Source of the DNA: CAYWBI01 sp964456445
GTDB taxonomy: Bacteria; Calditrichota; Calditrichia; Calditrichales; J004
Assembly (NCBI GenBank): GCA_964456445.1
Contig: CAYWBI010000003.1
Coordinates: forward strand, 27,198-91,197
Direction: 5' to 3'
Length of the DNA stretch: 64,000 bases
The notes beneath the pieces are model-generated. The model saw only the letters and a list, made by a program, of their open reading frames with translations. It had not been told where the DNA came from and did not search any database. Positions 1 through 7,688 of the stretch are shown here, in pieces (the first letter of the stretch is position 1; every line of letters begins with the position of its first letter). The position numbers and the translations under genes are program-made.

Positions 1-1090
1 ACGAACCCATCGCCTGCTTACCGCGCATGCTTAACGTGACCGTAGATGAATCCGAGAAGCCAATCCAGGCTTTTTTCAATGCTTTGTTACTTGCCACTTC
101 AATTTGAATTTGACTGCCTTTGAGCACATCCATGTCGCCGGTATTAGGCGGCAATTTTTCTTGTTTAAGCCCGCTATAGACCGGTGGCACAAGCACAACA
201 TCCAAGGCCTTAACTTCCGGTAAAGTTTGCAGGTTTATCTTGTAACGGCCGGATATTATTTTTCCATCCAATTCCGGTTTGTCAAGCGGCGATACGCTCG
301 CCCGGTACCAGAATGACTTCCGCACGGATTTAATCCTGACAACATACAAACTGTCTTGTTTTTCCATGGTCAATCGTGCGCGGCTGCTGTCCGTATCGGT
401 GATCAATAAATCTATTTTTTTTGCCGCAGGCCCTTTATAGGCAACTTTAATTTCCACCGGAAAGCCGGAAAAGGCCTTACCGTTTCCGGGGTAGGCAGTA
501 AAACGGTAAACGGGCACACGTAAATAATCATTGGCCGGGTCGAGCAAACGATAGCTGGAGTTGAGCAAGGCATCAAATTTTATGATACTTAAAAATATAA
601 ACGCGGTATATACCGGCATCCAAAAAGCCGCTTTGGGAAAATAGTTTTTCAACTGGATATCTTCGTGCAGTGCGGACCAGTCAACATCGGCCAATAATTG
701 ATTAATGGCCGCATTTTTTAAAGATGTGACGCTTCCCTTCCCCTTTATCAGTTGATAGGCATTTATCAGCCGGTCTTCCTGCCCGGCCAACCCTTTTCCA
801 AGTCCAATGGTAAAATTACTCAAATCCGATGAAGGTTTCAGTGAGAGCAATCGACCTAAAGGCATAAACAAAAAGTGCAACAATAGATAGCCCACCACAA
901 TTAAATCAATGATAAAAAAACCCCAGCGGTTGAGGCTTGAAAGATGAAAAAGGTTATCCACCAGGATAGCGCTTAACCACAAAAGGACGAGAATTGTACT
1001 CATCCGGAATATACTGCCAAGAAGCTGAAAACGGCGTTCTTTTTGCGCCAACCTGTAAAGTGTTTTTAAGTAGATATCTGCTGTTTGCAT
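1..1090 (-). CDS. DUF4175-like large membrane protein (N-terminal part, runs off the window)
   Basis: Translating the minus strand from the ATG at 1090 gives an open frame of 363 residues with no stop before the window edge. The beginning is MQTADIYLKTLYRLAQ. Two hydrophobic segments lie at about residues 30-50 and 54-78 and a third at about 154-170. A soluble, beta-rich extracytoplasmic region follows. This layout matches the N-terminus of the roughly 1,000-residue proteins annotated DUF4175 in Bacteroidota-like genomes (family assignment from memory). The ATG lies 4 bases after the DUF4159 stop, so the two genes are almost certainly co-transcribed. In related genomes such pairs sit with MoxR ATPases and VWA/Bat proteins, which would be expected just outside the window. 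Function unknown. Confidence 0.7.
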   Translation of the reverse strand, partial: MQTADIYLKTLYRLAQKERRFQLLGSIFRMSTILVLLWLSAILVDNLFHLSSLNRWGFFIIDLIVVGYLLLHFLFMPLGRLLSLKPSSDLSNFTIGLGKGLAGQEDRLINAYQLIKGKGSVTSLKNAAINQLLADVDWSALHEDIQLKNYFPKAAFWMPVYTAFIFLSIIKFDALLNSSYRLLDPANDYLRVPVYRFTAYPGNGKAFSGFPVEIKVAYKGPAAKKIDLLITDTDSSRARLTMEKQDSLYVVRIKSVRKSFWYRASVSPLDKPELDGKIISGRYKINLQTLPEVKALDVVLVPPVYSGLKQEKLPPNTGDMDVLKGSQIQIEVASNKALKKAWIGFSDSSTVTLSMRGKQAMGS

Positions 1091-1094
1091 AAAT

Positions 1095-1739
1095 TCAGTT
1101 TTCCAGTGCATAAACCAGGATATTCAATGCCATACGCAAGGCCTGGGTGCGTACCGCCTGTGGATCGTGATGGATTTCCACATCTTCACAACCATCTGAG
1201 ATATCTGTATTAAAGCTATAGAAGCAAACGACACGGCCATCAAGAATGAGAGCCAGCCCCTGAGGCGGGCCGCCCGCATGCTCATGCACCTTTGGCAACC
1301 CTTTAGAAAAATCGAATACCGAATGATATATGGGGTGTTTAAAGGGCAGCTCTACAAACTTAAGTTCAGGGAATACGCGGGCCATCTGTAAACGAAAAGA
1401 TTTATCCATACCGTAATCATCATCTGCAAATAAAAATCCGCCATTTATCATCCAGTTTCTAAGGGCCAGCGCCTCGGATTCACTGAATCGAACATTCCCA
1501 TGACCTGCAATATAGGCAATGGGACTGTTTCGGAATTCCGGATCAAGGATTTTTGCCGCATATTCTTTTTCGGCAACGTCCATGTGCAGTGTTTTGGAAG
1601 CCAGGGCAAGGATATTCCGCCAGGATGTCTTATTGCCATACCAATCCCCGCCACCGGCATAATGGATACGCACGGGCCGGATTTGGGCAAAGCAGAACAC
1701 GAGTGGAAGCAACAGAAAAAGAAATGTACGTCTAAACAT
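1095..1739 (-). CDS. Secreted DUF4159 protein
   Basis: A protein of about 214 residues that starts MFRRTFLFLLLPLVF, a clear signal peptide ending near FAQ. The mature part begins VRIHYAGGGDWYGN, contains AYIAGHGNVRFS and GGFLFADDDYG, and ends with a His/Asp-rich stretch (CEDVEIHHDPQ). These are hallmarks of DUF4159, a class I glutamine-amidotransferase-like fold of unknown role found beside MoxR/VWA/DUF4175 genes. An ATG five codons upstream (1754) is also in frame, but it lies inside a transcription-terminator hairpin, so I prefer 1739. Neither start has a good Shine-Dalgarno site. The next gene follows after 4 bases. Confidence 0.82.
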   Translation of the reverse strand: MFRRTFLFLLLPLVFCFAQIRPVRIHYAGGGDWYGNKTSWRNILALASKTLHMDVAEKEYAAKILDPEFRNSPIAYIAGHGNVRFSESEALALRNWMINGGFLFADDDYGMDKSFRLQMARVFPELKFVELPFKHPIYHSVFDFSKGLPKVHEHAGGPPQGLALILDGRVVCFYSFNTDISDGCEDVEIHHDPQAVRTQALRMALNILVYALEN

Positions 1740-1769
1740 AAAAAAATCCCGCATAACAGTATGCGGGAT
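1740..1769 (-). terminator. Rho-independent terminator after the STAS gene
   Basis: A perfect 10-bp inverted repeat (atcccgcata / tatgcgggat) with a 4-base loop is followed, reading the minus strand, by seven T. It lies 35 bases past the stop of the STAS gene. The T-run ends directly at the preferred ATG of DUF4159, so the hairpin occupies that gene's initiation region. It could end the long upstream operon, or act as an attenuator letting some readthrough into DUF4159/DUF4175. Confidence 0.85.
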
Positions 1770-1803
1770 AATACGGTAAAAGAGTGAATCAGTTCAATCT
1801 TTT

Positions 1804-2502
1804 TTAAGCAGAAGTTGCATATTCGTAGCGACGGTTCCTGTTATTCAGTTTTAGTGCGGATAACTGCGAACGCACGCCAAACCATCCAATGCGTGTATAG
1901 CCAAAACGAACGGTATTAAGTTCCCGTTTAATTTTTAGCGCACCGTATTCAGGATTTTCTTTTACAATTTGACGGATTTTATCGGTGAGTGTTTTATCGG
2001 CAATACTGATTTGCTGAGTAGGTTCAACGATACTGTCGTCAAGCGGTTCATTTTGCATGATAGGCTGTGGCCTTGGCTCCGCTTCACTTGCGCCGGGCTG
2101 CTTGGGCAATGTAATTTCCTTGGCGACCGATTCGCCCGCGGCTTCCGATGTTTCAAATTTATTTACGGCATCACTTACCTGATCATAGACGTCGAGAATA
2201 TGGTGAAACTCCAGAAGTTCGAAAATCTCATATACATCGGGGACCATACGCACCAATTTTAAGTCACCACCGTTTTCGCGGATAGACTTAATTTCGCTTA
2301 TAAATATCCCCCAACCTGCGCTGCTGATATAATCCACATTACCTAAATCCACCACTATATAAAAACGCCCTTGTTTTAACAGCGCCTCCAGCGAACGTTC
2401 CAGTTCCGATGAGGTTGTGGTATCGATGTACCCGCCAACCTTTATAATTGAGATGTGGTTTCTGCTCCCGGTAACTTCCGTTGAGACCTGAATACCTTCC
2501 AT
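1804..2502 (-). CDS. STAS-domain anti-anti-sigma factor with a C-terminal HTH-like tail
   Basis: 232 residues. Residues 1-115 are a STAS domain of the SpoIIAA/RsbV type. The motif DYISSAGWGIF holds the expected phosphoacceptor serine (S61 by alignment with the DSSG of SpoIIAA). A flexible Pro/Glu-rich linker follows (115-167). Residues 168-228 form a helical domain with the pattern IVKENPEYGALKIKRELNT. It resembles the second helix-turn-helix of IS3/IS481-type transposases and is homologous by eye to a segment of the neighbouring kinase/phosphatase. A strong AGGAGG lies 7 bases before the ATG. It should be the substrate of the upstream gene: phosphorylated by the kinase domain, released by the phosphatase domain. 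The sigma or other target is not in the window. Such a tail is unusual for an anti-anti-sigma factor. Confidence 0.88.
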   Translation of the reverse strand: MEGIQVSTEVTGSRNHISIIKVGGYIDTTTSSELERSLEALLKQGRFYIVVDLGNVDYISSAGWGIFISEIKSIRENGGDLKLVRMVPDVYEIFELLEFHHILDVYDQVSDAVNKFETSEAAGESVAKEITLPKQPGASEAEPRPQPIMQNEPLDDSIVEPTQQISIADKTLTDKIRQIVKENPEYGALKIKRELNTVRFGYTRIGWFGVRSQLSALKLNNRNRRYEYATSA

Positions 2503-2535
2503 TAATGTTCCTCCTACGGGGAATTATAGTGTTTC

Positions 2536-5500
2536 TTATTTTTTTTTCGTATCAGATACCAAAGAGATATCTTTTACTAATTTTTTCTTTACGATTTTGG
2601 CACGGATGGCGTCGAAACCCATCCCTTTATCGGATATATTCTGTTTTTCCATATGCGGCTCTTCTGAGACCAAACTTACCTGATTCACTTTTTCGGTGAT
2701 CGATACGTCGGTTTTCAATATATTTTCTTTTTGCAAGAAATTCAAGACACGTGACATATCCTTTACAATATCTTTTTGTTTTAGCCTGGATTTGTTTTCT
2801 ATAATTACCGACGCCACACGCAGGGCCTGAACAAAAAGCTGCTGTAACTCCGGTAGTTTTTTTAATATCGGATGACCGGACACAATTTTCAGTATTATTT
2901 TTATTTTTCTTAAGTGGCCATCTGTATCCTTAGCGCCGGACAAAGCAAGCTGCTCTTGTTCAAGGGTCTCGAAATCTTCTTTACATGAACTATAAAACGA
3001 TTCAATAAGTTGCGGGTCTTTATTTTCCACAGCTTTTCGTATCAGGTCTGCCCGGGTTGGGATTGTTTTTTTATGGGCCGGAACTTCTTTGGGAACCGAC
3101 TTTATAACCGGTTGGTGATCAGCCACCGGCGGTTTTTTTCGGGCCTGCTGTTCGCTAATGTTATCATCGGTCTTAACTTCTGCGGGCGGAGATGCCTTTT
3201 TGTCCGTATGCGAAATGATGCGAATAAACGGTTCTTTTTTGGTTTGATCTGCGCTGCCCGATTGCATTTGACGCGGAGGTATGGGCGTACCCGAGCTTTT
3301 TGCAATCTGCCCTTCGCTCGATTCAAAATCCAGGATGACTTTTCCATCCAAGGTAAGTAGCGGCGTACCGGGCTGTTTAAGCCGTTTGGACGATTGTCCT
3401 TTATCAACAAACCTTTTGCGCAGTTTAAAGGTATTAAGGCGCATTTTGACCAGTTCGCTGTAAATCCGCCGTTCCTCAACATTTACCGAACCATACTTTT
3501 CGGTATTTAATAAAGCCGCGATGGTCTTCGGGCCCCGTTTTGGATCGTCCCGGATAATGTCAAAAATCTTGGCTTTTTGCTCGATGGAGAAGTGTTTTTT
3601 CTCGATGAAATCCTTGTTGTCCAGAAAATCCCGTAAGGCATCAAGACCCCCTTCATCCACAATCCCCTTATATTTATAATATTGGTATTGGGATATTTTC
3701 AATTTGTCACAGGCATCTTTTACACGCATACCGGCGGCGATCAAATTAACCACTTCTTTATGGGTTTTATAGATGATCTCGCCAACCATCAGTTTTTCTT
3801 TTATGGCCACAAAAGTTATATCATCGTTTTGAGCTGCCCCACCTGTAAAATGTTTTAGATCATCCTTGATGCTTTTTACAAACTCGGAAACATCAAGATG
3901 GCCGTTGTTGCGGATTGAATCCAGAAACCTTTCTTCCCGGTACAAATCACGGTTCTGGTTCATTGCCTCGGTAATGCCATCGGTGTAAAGCACAAGGATA
4001 TCATCCTCATGCAAGCGTATGGAATCCGTTTGTATCTTTTTGTCAAATAAATTGACATCCGGTAACTGGATGCCGACCGGAAACCCGGACGGATTGAGAT
4101 AATAGGTCTGCTTTGATGATGAACGAAAAAGGATCATGGGGTTGTGTCCGGCGCTGGCATAATGGATTACACGGTTCCGTGAATCAAGTATCACATAGAA
4201 CATGGTTACAAACATACCGCGGCGCATGTCATCGGTTACGAAGTGGTTTACCCTGGCAAGAACATCCGCGGGGTTTTTATTGCCCCGGGATTCCAGTCGG
4301 ATGGCGGTACGAATCATGGTCATGATCAACGAACCAGGCACCCCCTTACCGGACACATCGGCCACAACTATACCAACCGTTTCATCATCGATCTCTACAA
4401 AATCAAATAAATCACCGCCCACTTCTTTGGCCGCTTCATAATATGAACCAATATCAAAGCCCTCAACTTCGGGAAAATCACTTGGCAATAACATCTGCTG
4501 GATTTCCTGGGCCACCTGCAGTTCTTTTTGCAGTTTTTGCTGTTCCATCAAATTTACCTGGGCATGGCGAAATTTCGTTGTCATTTCGTTAAATGCCTGG
4601 GCAATTTCACCAATCTCGTCCGAAGTATCGATATCGATTTCATCTTCGTCCACTTTGCCATGAATCACCTGACGCACCCATTGTGCCAGGCCATGGAAGG
4701 ATTTTAATATTTGGCGGATAAGTGAGAACGCCCCCACATAACCGATAGCCAGGATCACTAACATAACCAGAATCAGGGTAACACGCCGGGATGCGACCAT
4801 CCCTTCAATCGTGGATTGATCCAGCCAAATATGCGCGGCCCCAAGACGGGCGCCGCTGCCGGCAATACTTTCGCGGATGTCCGCACTCACATCATAAATG
4901 TCCATGGAGTCGCCCAGGGTATAACTGTAAATTTGGCTGCCCTTTACACTGTCCCGGATAACGGCTGTTTGTGGAAGATTATAATGACGTCCGAGCTGTG
5001 TTGCCTTAAGCAAAGTACTGCGGGCGATGACCCGGTTGTTGGCATCAACAATAAAGGCTTCAAGCACAATATCCTTATTGTGCAGCTTTATTGAACGGAC
5101 TTTTTCATACAGCGGGATATACTTATCATTCAGAATGTCTTCGATGGAATTATCGGCCATGGTGCGGACGCTTGCAGCCGTGCTTTTTATAACTTCTCGC
5201 TGAACATTTTCCTGCAGGTTTAGGAAAAAAATGCCAAAAATAGCGGTCACCAATACGGTTAAAATAAAGGAAGCAACAAGCGTATAACGGGTGCGCATGG
5301 TAAAGGCGTGCCAACGCTGCAACAGTATGGATTCGTCGGTGACTTCCCGATATTTTGTCAAACGGAACTCATTGCCGCGTTCGGTAATGGCATATTGCAG
5401 GTCGTCCATCAATTTGCGCATCATCAAAATGCCCAAACCACCTTTTTTACCGATATTTACATAGTTGGCCAAATCCGGCATATTGGCCTGGCGGGGATCG

Positions 5501-5766
5501 TAACTGACCCCGTGGTCCACAATAACAATGGTAAGGCTCATCCGGCGTATGATGGCTTTTAACTGTATTTCACCATTTTTTATATCGCGGTAACCATGGC
5601 GGATAATATTTGTGCACGCCTCATCGACAACAAGCTTAAATGAGTTGACAACCTTATCGGTATATTTATAACGCCGCCCGATATGCTCAATAAACTCACG
5701 CACCTGCATCAGATAGCTCATCTGTGCCGGTATGGTGATTTCTTCCTTTTTTACGCTTCTGAACAT
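2536..5766 (-). CDS. Membrane partner-switch protein: RsbW-like kinase, HAMP, SpoIIE-type phosphatase and HTH-like tail
   Basis: 1,076 residues. Residues 1-145 are a GHKL ATPase of the anti-sigma/serine kinase type (N-box DEACTNIIRHGY at 48-59, DHGVSYDP at 84-91, KKGGLGILMM at 107-116). A membrane helix spans about 161-183, an extracytoplasmic sensor region 184-327, a second helix 328-350 and a HAMP domain 350-402. A short coiled coil leads into a PP2C/SpoIIE phosphatase (430-658) with the metal-binding aspartates in GGDLFDF, DVSGKG, YTDGITEA and QNDDITF. Residues 660-790 are a transposase-like double HTH. The rest is low-complexity and helical. Kinase and phosphatase for the STAS partner are thus on one membrane-bound polypeptide. 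The STAS gene follows after 33 bases. The periplasmic signal is unknown. Confidence 0.9.
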   Translation of the reverse strand: MFRSVKKEEITIPAQMSYLMQVREFIEHIGRRYKYTDKVVNSFKLVVDEACTNIIRHGYRDIKNGEIQLKAIIRRMSLTIVIVDHGVSYDPRQANMPDLANYVNIGKKGGLGILMMRKLMDDLQYAITERGNEFRLTKYREVTDESILLQRWHAFTMRTRYTLVASFILTVLVTAIFGIFFLNLQENVQREVIKSTAASVRTMADNSIEDILNDKYIPLYEKVRSIKLHNKDIVLEAFIVDANNRVIARSTLLKATQLGRHYNLPQTAVIRDSVKGSQIYSYTLGDSMDIYDVSADIRESIAGSGARLGAAHIWLDQSTIEGMVASRRVTLILVMLVILAIGYVGAFSLIRQILKSFHGLAQWVRQVIHGKVDEDEIDIDTSDEIGEIAQAFNEMTTKFRHAQVNLMEQQKLQKELQVAQEIQQMLLPSDFPEVEGFDIGSYYEAAKEVGGDLFDFVEIDDETVGIVVADVSGKGVPGSLIMTMIRTAIRLESRGNKNPADVLARVNHFVTDDMRRGMFVTMFYVILDSRNRVIHYASAGHNPMILFRSSSKQTYYLNPSGFPVGIQLPDVNLFDKKIQTDSIRLHEDDILVLYTDGITEAMNQNRDLYREERFLDSIRNNGHLDVSEFVKSIKDDLKHFTGGAAQNDDITFVAIKEKLMVGEIIYKTHKEVVNLIAAGMRVKDACDKLKISQYQYYKYKGIVDEGGLDALRDFLDNKDFIEKKHFSIEQKAKIFDIIRDDPKRGPKTIAALLNTEKYGSVNVEERRIYSELVKMRLNTFKLRKRFVDKGQSSKRLKQPGTPLLTLDGKVILDFESSEGQIAKSSGTPIPPRQMQSGSADQTKKEPFIRIISHTDKKASPPAEVKTDDNISEQQARKKPPVADHQPVIKSVPKEVPAHKKTIPTRADLIRKAVENKDPQLIESFYSSCKEDFETLEQEQLALSGAKDTDGHLRKIKIILKIVSGHPILKKLPELQQLFVQALRVASVIIENKSRLKQKDIVKDMSRVLNFLQKENILKTDVSITEKVNQVSLVSEEPHMEKQNISDKGMGFDAIRAKIVKKKLVKDISLVSDTKKK

Positions 5767-5778
5767 ACTAAAATCCGT

Positions 5779-7683
5779 TTAATCTTTTTTATGCGCATTC
5801 TTTAATCGTTCCCGGGCATTGCTTATACTTTGCAGCACACGTTTGTCATAGGGGTGGTTCACAAGGATTTCTTCCCAAAGTTTTATGGCCTCGGCATATT
5901 TGCCCCGAAGGAACGTATCCACACCGACCATGTATTTATGCTCGGTTTCCGGGTCCATATCTTCCTGTCTGCCCAGGGTTTCTACCTTGCTGCGCTCATA
6001 GTACTGTTTTACAAGATTGTTATTGGGGTCCAGTTTAAGCGCCTTGCCCAGCACATCGAGGGCATTTTTATATTGTCCCACATCATAAAGCAACAGACCT
6101 TGCTGGATGTTCTCCTGTAATTTTATCCGCGAAGTAAGCGCTTCCACTTCATTTTGTAACTGGGAATCATCCGCACCCAATAGTCGGGCGTCTCCGAGCA
6201 AACGTAAGGCTTCGGCATAATTTTGCTTCTTAAATTCATCCCGGCTTTTTTGTACCAGGCTGCCCACTTCTTCTTTTACACGTCTTTTTGTGGTGGCAAT
6301 GGAATTTTTAAGGATACTGTTTCCCGGATCGCGCTCCAGCGCCACGTTGAATTGAACAAGGGCGTCTATATATTGTTTTTTGTCCAAAAGCAAGCGGCCC
6401 TTGCTAAAATGATTTTGTACAAAAAGGCTGTCATTGGCTGCACGGTCTTTGTCCAGGGCGGTTTTTACGGCCAGTGACTGTCGCTGATTAAATTGCTTTT
6501 GCACCATACTATTGGCGGAATCCAGCATCACTCCGGCCCTAAAATGAAAAGGATCGGTACCAATGACCTGTTGATATTCGACAACGGCGTCAAGATATTT
6601 GTGGCCCTTAAAATATGCATCGGCTTTTTTTAAGTGTTTGGCCACAAAATCCCGTTTATCCGCTTCGCGTATTTCCCGCTTGATCCGGTCTTCGTTTTTC
6701 TTACGTTTCAATTCCGACAACTCAAACAGATCATCACGGGTTAAACCAAAATCAACGGAAATGGAAATGCGTTGTGCAGGGGAAAAAACATCCGCGGCTT
6801 CCACGGCAGAATAGCCATAATCCAAACTAAAAATACTGTATTTGACCCCGGCGCCAAGGGCAAGGTTGCCATTGTTCATCCCTACACGCACCATGCCGAA
6901 ATTATTATAATTATATTCTGTTCCCACATGGAAGCGCATGTCCCTGTTTTGCGATTGATCCAGATCGAACAATATACGGAATGAACCCCCTCCACTAAAA
7001 CTAAATTTTTTCATAACCCCGAATTTAAGGGTCAGCGGCAGTTCATCTACCTGGTTTCCTACCTTTAACTGGGGCGCAAAGGCATTGCGCACATTAAGCC
7101 CAAAAGACCAATCCTGTACCAGTGCACTGCCAATCCACTCCGGCCGGTACATCAAACCAATATCGGCGCCGACCCCGGTTTCGATCAGGTTACCTTCGGA
7201 TAAATTGTTCCAGCCCTGGCGGATCCAGCGGATGGATATACCCGGTGTTAATCCCCACATAATCTTTTTGGCATAGGCAAAGTAAACCTGATATTCATCA
7301 TTGGAAAAACTGCCAAGTTTTTGATTATACTTGCTGCGTTCAACAAGGCCTCCAACACCAAGACGAGCAATACCAAACCCAAAGGTTCCCAAATCCAGGG
7401 TTGGGTAAGAATAACCTAAAAAATCGTATTGGACGGCATCGAACAATGTTGTATGAAAAAATGTTGCACTTTGGCGGTAGGTATATTCCAGTCCTGCCGG
7501 ATTCCAAAAAACAGCGGTCGGATCATCCGCAAGTGCGGTATAGGCCTGGCCAAGGGCAAGTGAACGGGCGCCAAAACCTAAACTAAAGGTACTTTCCGTT
7601 CCGCCCTGTTCGTTTTGGGCAAATAGCATTGGCTGGACCATCAGGGCCAAAGCTATGCACAAAAATATTATTTTCTTCATCAT
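5779..7683 (-). CDS. PorV-like outer-membrane barrel fused to TPR repeats
   Basis: 634 residues. A signal peptide (1-22, cleavage near FAQ) is followed by GARSLALGQAYTALADDPTAVFWNPAG written in PorV/UPF0164 style, where the ALADD...NPAGL signature is typical of FadL-like barrels of the PorV/PorQ group. Residues 31-313 alternate like a beta-barrel. A charged helix (318-348) leads into about 285 residues of TPR-like repeats, e.g. around KYLDAVVEYQQVIGTDP. In type IX secretion, PorV shuttles cargo to the attachment complex; a barrel with a TPR tail facing the periplasm would be a variant. The start codon lies 5 bases from the stop of the giant surface protein, suggesting the barrel serves that protein's export or anchoring (inference). 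The next gene begins 12 bases downstream. Confidence 0.8.
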   Translation of the reverse strand: MMKKIIFLCIALALMVQPMLFAQNEQGGTESTFSLGFGARSLALGQAYTALADDPTAVFWNPAGLEYTYRQSATFFHTTLFDAVQYDFLGYSYPTLDLGTFGFGIARLGVGGLVERSKYNQKLGSFSNDEYQVYFAYAKKIMWGLTPGISIRWIRQGWNNLSEGNLIETGVGADIGLMYRPEWIGSALVQDWSFGLNVRNAFAPQLKVGNQVDELPLTLKFGVMKKFSFSGGGSFRILFDLDQSQNRDMRFHVGTEYNYNNFGMVRVGMNNGNLALGAGVKYSIFSLDYGYSAVEAADVFSPAQRISISVDFGLTRDDLFELSELKRKKNEDRIKREIREADKRDFVAKHLKKADAYFKGHKYLDAVVEYQQVIGTDPFHFRAGVMLDSANSMVQKQFNQRQSLAVKTALDKDRAANDSLFVQNHFSKGRLLLDKKQYIDALVQFNVALERDPGNSILKNSIATTKRRVKEEVGSLVQKSRDEFKKQNYAEALRLLGDARLLGADDSQLQNEVEALTSRIKLQENIQQGLLLYDVGQYKNALDVLGKALKLDPNNNLVKQYYERSKVETLGRQEDMDPETEHKYMVGVDTFLRGKYAEAIKLWEEILVNHPYDKRVLQSISNARERLKNAHKKD

Positions 7684-7688
7684 GACGC

